NCBI GenBank assembly: GCA_036557705.1 | Contig: DATBHB010000192.1 | Location: 1 to 64,000, forward strand | DNA from: VAZQ01 sp036557705 | GTDB taxonomy: Bacteria; Pseudomonadota; Alphaproteobacteria; Rhizobiales; Xanthobacteraceae | Direction: 5' to 3' | Length of the DNA: 64,000 bases | In this document: one piece after another, positions 49,077 through 56,436 of the stretch | How the letters are laid out: each line of letters opens with the position of its first letter | How positions within the stretch are numbered: position 1 is the stretch's first letter | Position numbers and translations under genes: made by a program | Notes under the pieces: generated by a model | Databases searched by the model: none | Seen by the model: only the letters and a program-made list of their open reading frames with translations | What the model was told of the DNA's origin: nothing

Positions 49077-51149
49077 CTATTCCCGCGGCTGGACGCGGAC
49101 CAGGTAGCTGTTGTGGTCCACGTACCAGAAGGTGACCGGGGTGGTGGAGTTGTCGATCCAGGTGCGCCGGTCGTGCGAGAACGGCTCGGGCAGTACGTAT
49201 TGAGTCCATTTCTCGGTCTGCGGATTGAGCCGCAGAATCCGGCCGCTGTGCAGCGCGCCCGCCCATACCTCGCCGCGCTTGTCGGGCATCGCTTCATAGA
49301 AGGTCACGTAAGGCACTGGCGGCCAGAATTCGCGGATTTGCCGGTTCTTGACGTCGAGTTCGAGTAGCGCGCCGCCGCGGCCGCCGAACCAGGGATTGCC
49401 TTGCGCGTCGAAGCCGCCGCGGGCGGGCGTCGAATCCTTGGAGACGCTGTGCACTTCGAGAAGCTGATTGGTCTGCGTGTCCATCAGCTCCATCGTGTCG
49501 CCGCCGCCCGCCGCCGAGCCGCCGGCCCAGAAGCGCCCGTCGTCGGTAACGATGTTGTCGTAGGGGCTCGCGAGGCTGATGCTTCTGAACGGAACGCGCT
49601 CAAGAAGCTTGCCGGTCTTCGAGTCTATTTTCTGCACCGCCTTGTTGCGCGCAAACCAGACGGTGCTGTCGGGTCCGATCGAGAAATTGCCGAAGCCGGG
49701 CGTGTTCAGCGCTTCCTGGACCGGCATCGGGATGATGGTGAAGCTTTGGCTCACCGGATCGAACCGCACCAGATTGTGCGCCCAGTTTTCCGAGGCCCAG
49801 ACCACGTCGTTCTTGTCGACGGTGATGCGGTGGGTGCCGGGAAGAACACCGTCCGGCGTCGCCGGAACCTCGTGCTCGGTCACGATGCCGGTCCTGGGAT
49901 CGAGCATGCCCAGGAACGGGGTGCGATGGCTCGAATACCAGATGTTGCCTTTGGAATCGCCCGACACGTCGTGGGTGGCGAGCAGCACGTGCGGCAGTTC
50001 GTATTCGGTGACCACCACATTGGTGGCCGGGCCGTGCGCGCGCGGGAATACCTGAATCTCGCCCATCTGGCTGTCCGGCCCGCGCACCCGCGCCAGCCAT
50101 TTCACCAGCATGTCCTCCTCTTTGGCGTCGGCGCGCGCTCGCCCGCGCACGATGAGCGGCGAACCGCTGTAGTGGAGCATGCGGAACAGCATCAGCCGCC
50201 AGCTGCGCTCGTCGAGGCGGTTGCGCATGATCTGCTCGTAGCCGTGGCAGCCTTCGCCGCAGGCGCGGCTCAGCGTGTGCTTCTCTTCGGCGGTGCCCGG
50301 CAAGTTCCAGACCCACTCGACTCCGCTGAGCTGGGTGAGGACCTCCGGCGTGGGGGGAAGCAGGTCCGTTTCCGAGCGGCGTTGCAGCACGATATCGTCG
50401 AATTTGGCGCCGTCGGCGACCCGCACCGCATCCCGCTGATACGGAAGAAACTCAAGCGGCTTTGCTATCCGCAACGTGTAGGAGCCCACAAGGAGCCGCG
50501 GGAATTCATATTCACCGCTTTCGTTGCTGTAGACGGTGGTGCGCACCGCGTTCGGCGCGATCAGCTGCACCATGATGCCTTCGAGCAGATGGCCGTCGGC
50601 ACTGCGCACGAGGCCGCGCGGCCCGCCGCGCAGATTGCCGCGCTCCGGCATTACCGGCGAGTTCTGCGCGTTCGCCCGGTACCACGGATTGGCCGGCGGA
50701 TTGGTCTCCTTATAACAGCAGCCGTCATGCAGATACGCAAGAATATCGGCGATGTCGGCGTCCTTGAGGGCGGTGCCGAATCCCGGCATCTGCGCGCTGC
50801 CGTTTCGGATTTGATTCGCCACCGACTCGTCGCTGACCGGCGCGCCGGTCACCAGGTTGGCGCGGCTGAAGACTCCTTTGAGGCTCGGCGCCGGCGAGCC
50901 TGCCGCGCGGGTGTAGTCGTTGTGGCAATTCCAACACTTGTAATAATAGATCACCTCGCCGCGCTTGGGACCGCTCTTGGCCGCGACATCGTAGTTGAAA
51001 ACCTCGACCGAGCGCTGGAGTTCGTTCGACGCCGCGGCGGGCCGCGCCGGCTCCTGGGCCTGCACGCTGACTGGCGCGATAGACGCCGCGTAGCCGATTG
51101 CTGCGATGGCGACGGCCGCCGAAAGCGCACGCGCGCGACTGATCTGCAT
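49077..51149 (-). CDS. Secreted protein: cytochrome c domain, carboxypeptidase-like domain, Vgb-like beta-propeller
   Basis: 690 residues; start ATG 51149 after GGGGAGGAGAACC. Signal peptide 1-32. Residues 64-145: c-type haem domain with C72-x-x-C75-H76 (KCWNCHND) and Met in SAQMPGFGTAL. ~170-255: beta domain like carboxypeptidase regulatory units (NESGEYEFPRLLVGSYTLRI). A second CGEGCH motif near 300. From ~370 to the end: repeating blades (GPDSTVWFARNKAVQKIDSK, RITVDKNDVVWASENWAHNL) of a virginiamycin B lyase-like propeller. Periplasmic; perhaps an oxidase or lyase in polymer or aromatic breakdown. Exact substrate unknown. Confidence 0.75.
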   Translation of the reverse strand: MQISRARALSAAVAIAAIGYAASIAPVSVQAQEPARPAAASNELQRSVEVFNYDVAAKSGPKRGEVIYYYKCWNCHNDYTRAAGSPAPSLKGVFSRANLVTGAPVSDESVANQIRNGSAQMPGFGTALKDADIADILAYLHDGCCYKETNPPANPWYRANAQNSPVMPERGNLRGGPRGLVRSADGHLLEGIMVQLIAPNAVRTTVYSNESGEYEFPRLLVGSYTLRIAKPLEFLPYQRDAVRVADGAKFDDIVLQRRSETDLLPPTPEVLTQLSGVEWVWNLPGTAEEKHTLSRACGEGCHGYEQIMRNRLDERSWRLMLFRMLHYSGSPLIVRGRARADAKEEDMLVKWLARVRGPDSQMGEIQVFPRAHGPATNVVVTEYELPHVLLATHDVSGDSKGNIWYSSHRTPFLGMLDPRTGIVTEHEVPATPDGVLPGTHRITVDKNDVVWASENWAHNLVRFDPVSQSFTIIPMPVQEALNTPGFGNFSIGPDSTVWFARNKAVQKIDSKTGKLLERVPFRSISLASPYDNIVTDDGRFWAGGSAAGGGDTMELMDTQTNQLLEVHSVSKDSTPARGGFDAQGNPWFGGRGGALLELDVKNRQIREFWPPVPYVTFYEAMPDKRGEVWAGALHSGRILRLNPQTEKWTQYVLPEPFSHDRRTWIDNSTTPVTFWYVDHNSYLVRVQPRE

Positions 51150-51385
51150 GGTTCTCCTCCCCATCTTCGCGGCGGATATTCTTCAGATTCATCGACCGCC
51201 AGGGCATCAGCATGCGCCATTCGGGCTTGTCGGGCAAGTGAGTTGCCGGCCGCTGATCCAAAGCTCATCGGGATCTGGCGACCCCTCATCTGGCGTGGCC
51301 GGAACAAGTTTGGGCATGGCGAGTCATCTCCCAGGAATTCCACGGAACCCGCCTGCTGATAGTCACCGTCTTCTCGGAGGACGCC

Positions 51386-52915
51386 ATGAGCGAGCAATCC
51401 AAGCCCAAGGGGCCCGATCTCACGCAGGGCATCGCGATCAACGCGGTTGGGGACGGCGGAATGATGGGCGGGCATGTCGGTGAGGATGCCGTGTTGCTCG
51501 CACGGGTCGGCGATGAATTCTTCGCAATCGGCGCGACCTGCTCGCATTACGGCGGGCCGCTGGCGGAAGGGCTGCTCGTCGGAGGCACCGTGCGCTGTCC
51601 TTGGCATCACGCATGCTTTAGTTTGCGCAGCGGCGAGGCGGTCAGAGCGCCGGCGTTCAATCCGATGCCCTGCTGGCGCGTGGAAAAAGCCGACGGCAAG
51701 GTTTTTGTGCGCGAGAAGATCGAGCCGGCTGCTGGGCCGAAAACAAAGGCTCGCAGCAGCGGCGATAAGGCCAGCCGCGTCGTGATCGTCGGTGGCGGGG
51801 CGGCGGGATTCGCCGCGGCCGAGATGCTCCGGCGCGAAGGCTTTGACGGCAGCCTGACGCTGATCTCTTCCGATGAGTCTGCGCCCTACGACCGGCCGAA
51901 CTGCTCGAAGGATTACCTTGCCGGCAATGCGCCGGAAGACTGGATGGCGCTTCGGCCGGACGATTACTACCGGAACCAATCAATCGACCTTCAACTCCGT
52001 GTCGAAGTGAATGAAATCGATCCCCACGTGCGCCAAGTGACGCTCGCCAATGGACGCAGTGTCCCCTTCGACAAGCTGCTGTTGGCGACGGGTGCCCAAC
52101 CCGTTCGCCTCGACGTTCCCGGTGCCGATCAGCCGCACGTCCACACGCTGCGCTCGCTCGCCGATTCGCGGGCAATCATCGCCAAGGCGAAAGAGGCGCG
52201 GCGTGCTGTCGTCATCGGTGCAAGCTTCATCGGGCTCGAAGTGGCCGCCTCGCTGCGAGCGCGCAACATCGAGGTCCATGTCGTGGCGCCCGAGCACCGG
52301 CCGCTGGAACGCGTGCTCGGCCGCGAATACGGCGATTTCATCCGCGGCCTCCATGAAGAGCACGGTGTCGTGTTTCATCTCGAAGACACCGCGTCCGCCA
52401 TCGACGCAAACAACGTGCGGCTCAAAGGCGGAGCTACGCTGCCTGCCGATCTCGTCGTCGTCGGCATCGGGGTGCGGCCACGAATCCAATTGGCGGAACG
52501 CGCAGGGCTGAAAATCGATCGAGGCGTAACGGTGAATGATTATCTTGAAACCAGCGCGCCGGGAATCTTCGCAGCCGGCGACATCGCGCGCTGGCCGGAC
52601 CCGCACAGCGGCGATGCTCTTCGCATCGAGCATTGGGTGGTCGCCGAGCGCCAGGGCCAGACCGCGGCACGCAATATCCTCGGCCACAATGAAGCCTTTG
52701 CCGAGGTGCCCTTCTTCTGGAGCCAGCATTACGACGTGCCGATCAACTATATCGGCCACGCCGAGAAATGGGACGGCGTCGATATCGACGGCGACATCAA
52801 GGCGCGCGACTGCCTGGTGCGCTATCGCCGCAACGGCAAGGTGCTGGCGGTCGCCTCGATCTTCCGCGATGTTGAAAACCTTCGCGAAGAAGTCGCGATG
52901 GAACGCGCCGGTTAG
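51386..52915 (+). CDS. Rieske-FAD oxidoreductase (ferredoxin reductase/AIF-like)
   Basis: 509 residues. N-terminal Rieske domain with C52-x-H54 (TCSHYGGPL) and C71-x2-H74 (CPWHHACFSL) binding a 2Fe-2S centre. FAD/NAD part: VVIVGGGAAGFAAAEMLRRE (FAD), YDRPNCSKDYLAG, LLLATGAQPVRLDVPG, RAVVIGASFIGLEVAASLRA (NAD), GIFAAGDIARWPD (second FAD). The C-terminal AIFL-like domain has YIGHAEKWDGVDIDG. Reduces an electron carrier or acts as an assimilatory reductase; natural partner unknown. ATG preceded by GGAGGACGCC. Confidence 0.88.
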   Translation: MSEQSKPKGPDLTQGIAINAVGDGGMMGGHVGEDAVLLARVGDEFFAIGATCSHYGGPLAEGLLVGGTVRCPWHHACFSLRSGEAVRAPAFNPMPCWRVEKADGKVFVREKIEPAAGPKTKARSSGDKASRVVIVGGGAAGFAAAEMLRREGFDGSLTLISSDESAPYDRPNCSKDYLAGNAPEDWMALRPDDYYRNQSIDLQLRVEVNEIDPHVRQVTLANGRSVPFDKLLLATGAQPVRLDVPGADQPHVHTLRSLADSRAIIAKAKEARRAVVIGASFIGLEVAASLRARNIEVHVVAPEHRPLERVLGREYGDFIRGLHEEHGVVFHLEDTASAIDANNVRLKGGATLPADLVVVGIGVRPRIQLAERAGLKIDRGVTVNDYLETSAPGIFAAGDIARWPDPHSGDALRIEHWVVAERQGQTAARNILGHNEAFAEVPFFWSQHYDVPINYIGHAEKWDGVDIDGDIKARDCLVRYRRNGKVLAVASIFRDVENLREEVAMERAG

Positions 52916-52953
52916 ATTAGCCGAAAGAGAAATTGCGGGCGGCAGCCGATTCT

Positions 52954-52995
52954 GCAGGGTGGGCAAAGGCGCGCTTGCGCGCAGTGCCCACGCGT
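52954..52995. repeat. Type A REP, left flank of the RAYT relic
   Basis: GCAGGGTGGGCAAAGGCGCG, hairpin GCGCTTGCGCGC, GTGCCCACGCG. It ends nine bases before the first codon of the transposase relic. Confidence 0.85.
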
Positions 52996-53003
52996 CCGGG
53001 CAT

Positions 53004-53295
53004 ATGATTCCGCATTATCGACGTGCCAGCATCGAAGGCGGAACACTGTTCTTCACGGTCACGCTCGCCGACCGCTCAAGCGATGTGCTGGTGCGGTATA
53101 TTGATCGTTTCCGGCGCATCAACCGCATGATCCAGCAACGCCAGTCATTCGAAACAGTCGCTATCTGCCTTTTTGCCCGACCATTTGCATGCGGTCTGAC
53201 GGCTTCCTTCCGGCGATGCCAATTTTCCGCTGCGCTGGAGCTGATCAAGGCCGGTTTCTCAGCGGCAACTTCGGAGAGTGATCGAACGCCGGAAC
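53004..53295 (+). pseudogene. REP-associated tyrosine transposase (RAYT, Y1/TnpA-REP family), broken
   Basis: Opens with MIPHYRRASIEGGTLFFTVT LADR, the usual RAYT N-terminus (x-YRR-x-x-x-GGT-FFTV). At 53172-53198 the frame shifts: the HUH metal motif LPDHLHAV is intact only in another frame, and the Trp that should follow is TGA. Then SAALELIKAGFSAA in the first frame matches the helix after the motif. The C-terminal part with the catalytic Tyr is missing; a REP element replaces it. It is flanked on both sides by type A REPs in inverted order, a REPtron-like layout. Confidence 0.8.
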
Positions 53296-53338
53296 GCGTG
53301 GGCACGGCGCGCAAGGGCGCGCCTTTGCCCACCCTACA
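53296..53338. repeat. Type A REP, right flank of the RAYT relic
   Basis: GCGTGGGCACGGCGCGCAAG, then GGCGCGCCTTTGCCCACCC and TAC: mirror image of the left flank. Confidence 0.85.
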
Positions 53339-53509
53339 GATGCCCGCTCCTGGTACATGATGATTTTCGCTGCACGGCACAATTTCAGTTGCGAGTTCTC
53401 CAGCGGCGCGACATTGGTCAAACCTTGTCAATGGGTTGACACAAAAGCGCGAGTGCGCCGCTCAAATATACTCGACGTTATCCATCATCTCCTCGGCCGA
53501 GAGCATCAC

Positions 53510-53821
53510 TCAACCCCTCCGCTCCGTAAGGCGTTTAGCGAGCTTGGACGGCGAGCTGCTACGTAGCGCCTCCAAGAATGCGTTCCCCTCGTCGATATCC
53601 CGCTCGATCTCGGCTTGATGGTCGTAGTAGTACGCAAGCGCGGCATGAACTTCGGCCAACGATAGGTCGTATTCCGCGCAGATCTCGTCCACTGTTTTGC
53701 CCAGTCTCAAGTGCCAAATTGCTATATCCTCGACCGAGATGCGGCGCCCGGCAATCCGAGCCTTCCCGCCAAGGGTACCTGGGGTTGCGACGATGTGGCG
53801 GTCCAGACTTTGCGTGGTCAT
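53510..53821 (-). CDS. DUF433 antitoxin-like protein
   Basis: 103 residues: HIVATPGTLGGKARIAGRRI, SVEDIAIWHLRLGKTVDEIC, AEYDLSLAEVHAALAYYYDH, QAEIERDIDEG. This is the DUF433 HTH pattern, usually an antitoxin to a DUF5615 PIN-like toxin encoded next to it. No such toxin can be read in the 53340-53509 stretch or upstream, so it is an orphan here. Confidence 0.85.
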   Translation of the reverse strand: MTTQSLDRHIVATPGTLGGKARIAGRRISVEDIAIWHLRLGKTVDEICAEYDLSLAEVHAALAYYYDHQAEIERDIDEGNAFLEALRSSSPSKLAKRLTERRG

Positions 53822-53931
53822 GAGTTAGCGCGCCCTCCGGTGTAAGGACATGACCGAACTGCACAAAACTCCGTCGCAAACCGGGCATACAAAATTCCGT
53901 CGCAACCCGGGCATAATGGACATACCAGTCG
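53822..53931. other. Intergenic stretch with short tandem repeat
   Basis: CCGTCGCAAACCGGGCATA at 53871-53889 and CCGTCGCAACCCGGGCATA at 53894-53912 are near-identical tandem copies with a four-base spacer. Between the nitrile hydratase beta stop and the DUF433 start; may be an operator or a slipped repeat. Confidence 0.6.
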
Positions 53932-54588
53932 TCACGCCGGCTCCAGATAGGGCTCCCACGCCTCGATCGAGACTTTGAGCGTCGGATCGGCGCTCTTGCC
54001 CCACAATTCGCGGCCGTCGAAGCACACCGTGTAGAGCCATTGCGGATTTTCGCCTTGCCCGATCGCCACCGTGTCGGGAAAGACGTGACAGCCGCGAACG
54101 CATTCGATCACGCCCGTGCGCCCCCGCGCGTAGCGCGGCAGCCGCGTGTGAGTCGCGGGATGCATGTTCTGCGTGCGCACCCGGTCGCCGACCTTGAAAC
54201 GTGCCGGCGCGCGCGGCGGCCGCGCATAGGACCCGCGCGTGAGCGCCGTGCCGACCTCGGCGGCCGTAAGCCTGCGCGGCAACGGCTTTCCCGGACGTAG
54301 CGAACGGCCGGCGGCGATTTCATCGGCATCGACGAGACCATATTCGAGCAGCAGCTTTTCGAGCCGCGTTGCCCATTTCTCGTAGTAGCTCATCGACAGG
54401 TAATCGACCGGCGCAAGCTCTTCGATGGCCGCGCGCGAGCGGTCGATGGTCCACACTTTCGCGTAGCTCATCGCCCGATTGAGTGCGAGCGAGCGCGCCT
54501 CCCATTGGGAATGGAACGGCGGCTCGTTCGGCTCGGGCTTGACCGGCCCGAAATCCTGCATCCCGCCGAGATCGTGAATCCCGTTCAC
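53932..54588 (-). CDS. Nitrile hydratase beta subunit
   Basis: 218 residues with GTG start at 54588 overlapping the alpha stop. Begins MNGIHDLGGMQDFGPVKPEP, the signature start of NHase beta; later MSYYEKWATRLEKLLLEYGL, RFKVGDRVRTQNMHPATHTR, LPRYARGRTGVIECVRGCHV, FPDTVAIGQGE, LYTVCFDGRELWG. Pairs with alpha to hydrate nitriles to amides. Confidence 0.95.
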   Translation of the reverse strand: MNGIHDLGGMQDFGPVKPEPNEPPFHSQWEARSLALNRAMSYAKVWTIDRSRAAIEELAPVDYLSMSYYEKWATRLEKLLLEYGLVDADEIAAGRSLRPGKPLPRRLTAAEVGTALTRGSYARPPRAPARFKVGDRVRTQNMHPATHTRLPRYARGRTGVIECVRGCHVFPDTVAIGQGENPQWLYTVCFDGRELWGKSADPTLKVSIEAWEPYLEPA

Positions 54589-55214
54589 GCCGCAGCCTCC
54601 CCCGGCCGGCGCGGCAGGCCGGTGCCGATCATCGAGTCGCGGGTGACAAGGGGGGCGAGTCTCTCTTCGCTCCAGCCCTCGGTCCCGTCGGGCCGCATCG
54701 GCAGGACGATGAAGCGGGTCTCTGCGGTCGAATCCCAGACCCGGATATCGGTCGTGGCGGGAAGCGTCACGCCGAAATCGGCGAGCACGCCGCGCGGATC
54801 GATCACCGCCCGCGACCGATACGGCGCCGATTTGTACCAGGTCGGCGGCAACCCGAGCACTTCCCAGGGATAGCAGGAGCAGAGCGTGCACACGATCATG
54901 TTGTGGACGCGCGGAGTATTTTCGACGGCGACGAGGTGAGCGCCGACTCGGCTGACGAACCCTATCGAGGAAACCGCGGCGCTTGCGTCTTCGAGCAGGC
55001 GGCGCTTGAAATCCGGATCCGCCCAGGCCCTGGCGACCACCCTGGCGCCGTTGTGGGGGCCGATCTTCGTCTCGAAGGCTTCGATGATGGCGTCGAGCGC
55101 CGCCGGATCGACATAACCCTTCTCGGTCAGGATGCTCTCGAGCGCGCGCACCCGCAGCTGCGCCTCGGAGATTTCCGAACCGTGTTCGTGTTCGTGCTGA
55201 TGGACATCATTCAT
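54585..55214 (-). CDS. Nitrile hydratase alpha subunit (cobalt type)
   Basis: 209 residues from ATG 55214. Metal site VCTLCSCYPWEVLGLPPTWY: C-T-L-C-S-C with Thr, typical of cobalt enzymes (iron enzymes have Ser). Other matches: LRVRALESILTEKGYVDPAA, GPHNGARVVARAWADPDFKR, RVHNMIVCTL, RAVIDPRGVLADFGVTLP, IRVWDSTAETRFIVLPMRP. His-rich N-terminus (HQHEHEHGSE). The usual activator gene (p14K/P47K-like) is not seen next to the pair. Confidence 0.95.
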   Translation of the reverse strand: MNDVHQHEHEHGSEISEAQLRVRALESILTEKGYVDPAALDAIIEAFETKIGPHNGARVVARAWADPDFKRRLLEDASAAVSSIGFVSRVGAHLVAVENTPRVHNMIVCTLCSCYPWEVLGLPPTWYKSAPYRSRAVIDPRGVLADFGVTLPATTDIRVWDSTAETRFIVLPMRPDGTEGWSEERLAPLVTRDSMIGTGLPRRPGEAAA

Positions 55215-55504
55215 GGCAGCAACCAGAGCTATAATGCTCGGATATGGTGGCGTATCCGCCCGCCTGTTGCAAGCGACCGGAGCCCGGCGGCGGCTCCGAT
55301 CCGGGCACGTCCGCTGGGCGAGGTCGCCCACCGCACCATCGGTCGGCTGCTCGTCATGCACGCCGCATGGCTGATCGACGCGAGCGACCGCTCCCGCGAG
55401 GTTTTAAATAAACCCATCTCTCGGCAACGATGCAGTTGCGATACCTCCTCCATGGCACGAAATCTTCTTCGTCCAATCCACGTTCGGGCAAGCATTGCAC
55501 GGCT
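55215..55504. other. Intergenic region before nitrile hydratase and TA operon
   Basis: Divergent promoter region of ~290 bases; no gene recognised. Contains AT-rich GGTTTTAAATAAACCC at 55400-55415, an inverted repeat (GGTTTAAA-like) that could be a regulatory site of the toxin-antitoxin or nitrile hydratase operon. Confidence 0.4.
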
Positions 55505-55520
55505 GTAAACTATGGTTTAC
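55505..55520. promoter_or_regulatory. Operator-like palindrome before the toxin gene
   Basis: GTAAACTATGGTTTAC: perfect 6-bp arms around TATG, 18 bases before the toxin start. A likely binding site of the antitoxin's HTH. Confidence 0.65.
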
Positions 55521-55537
55521 ACTGTCGCACGGTTAAA

Positions 55538-55840
55538 GTGCGCCGAACGGCTGAATTCGATAACTGGCTGCGTCGGCTGCGCGATGAAAGAGCCAAGGCT
55601 CGCATCGCCTCGCGGATACAGCGCATCGCGTTTGGCAACCTGGGAGATTGCAAGAGCCTTGGTGGCGGGTTGACGGAAATGCGAGTGGACTATGGCCCCG
55701 GCTACCGCATTTATTTCATCGAGCAGGGGCCGGATGTTGTGATCCTCCTTTGCGGCGGCGACAAGCGCCAGCAACAGCGGGACATAAGGCGAGCGCGAGA
55801 ATTGACGAGACAAAACGATGACCAAGACAGCACCCTTTGA
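55538..55840 (+). CDS. RelE/ParE-type toxin (HigB-like addiction module killer)
   Basis: 100 residues with GTG start at 55538. TAEFDNWLRRLRDERAKARI, ASRIQRIAFGNLGDCKSLGG, GLTEMRVDYGPGYRIYFIEQ, GPDVVILLCGGDKRQQQRDI: full pattern of the small 'killer protein' subgroup, toxin first in the operon. Likely mRNA interferase on the ribosome. Overlaps the antitoxin gene by 23 bases. Confidence 0.85.
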   Translation: MRRTAEFDNWLRRLRDERAKARIASRIQRIAFGNLGDCKSLGGGLTEMRVDYGPGYRIYFIEQGPDVVILLCGGDKRQQQRDIRRARELTRQNDDQDSTL

Positions 55841-56150
55841 CGCGGCTGCTTATCTGAAGACTGCAACCGCCCGTGCCGAATACATTACGGCGGCCTTGGA
55901 AACGAACGATCCCGCTTTCATCCGAGATGCTGTTGGAGTGGTCGCTCGGTCAATCGGCATGAGCAAAGTTGCCAAGCAAGCAGGTGTAACCCGCGAGGGC
56001 TTATACAAGGCTCTTGGTCCGTCCGGTAATCCTGAGTTTGGAACGGTCATTGGCCTGATGCCCGCATTGCAGCTTAAATTGTCCGCGCGTCCAGTGCAGG
56101 CAAAATCTCGTACGAAGCGGGTTGCGCATAAGCGCGCTCGCCGTCAGTAG
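55818..56150 (+). CDS. HigA-like antidote (XRE HTH)
   Basis: 110 residues: PFDAAAYLKTATARAEYITA, ALETNDPAFIRDAVGVVARS, IGMSKVAKQAGVTREGLYKA (HTH), LGPSGNPEFGTVIGLMPAL. Standard partner of the preceding toxin. The C-terminal basic tail (KSRTKRVAHKRARRQ) is longer than usual. It ends at a type D palindrome. Confidence 0.88.
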   Translation: MTKTAPFDAAAYLKTATARAEYITAALETNDPAFIRDAVGVVARSIGMSKVAKQAGVTREGLYKALGPSGNPEFGTVIGLMPALQLKLSARPVQAKSRTKRVAHKRARRQ

Positions 56151-56178
56151 GGCGGGTTTTAAACCCGCGCCCCTACAT
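56148..56178. repeat. Type D palindrome
   Basis: GTAGGGCGGGTTTTAAACCC then GCGCCCCTAC: symmetrical element covering the antitoxin stop codon. Confidence 0.8.
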
Positions 56179-56436
56179 GCCTCCTAATCCGTGCGCTGCC
56201 TCGCGAAAGAGGGTCTCTGGACACCTGCGGAGCTCCCTTCCGGTCATAAACGACGAGCCCAATCGGTCTCCAGCCCGAGCTTATGTCCGTTGTTCTCCTG
56301 GAAGCTACCACAAACGTCGAGGCGCGATGGGGTAACTCCCGCAATATGTCGAGACTGGAATTCCGGCGTGGGCAATAGCGCGCACGAGCATTCACCGCCG
56401 GAGCTCCTAAGTCAGCGTAGCGCGCTTTTGCCCACG
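56179..56436. other. Gene-free stretch with a type A REP at its right end
   Basis: 56179-56380 holds no recognisable gene. 56405-56441 includes AGCGTAGCGCGCTTTTGCCC then ACGCTACGC, a short type A-like hairpin at the MFS gene 3' end; it may act as terminator. Confidence 0.55.

Noticed and set aside
49401..51359. 652-codon plus-strand frame opposite the cytochrome/Vgb-like gene
   Set aside because: Antisense shadow; the minus-strand gene has signal peptide, haem motifs and propeller repeats.
53430..53509. DUF5615 toxin partner for the DUF433 protein
   Set aside because: All three minus-strand frames here are stopped early and lack the usual start of that toxin family.
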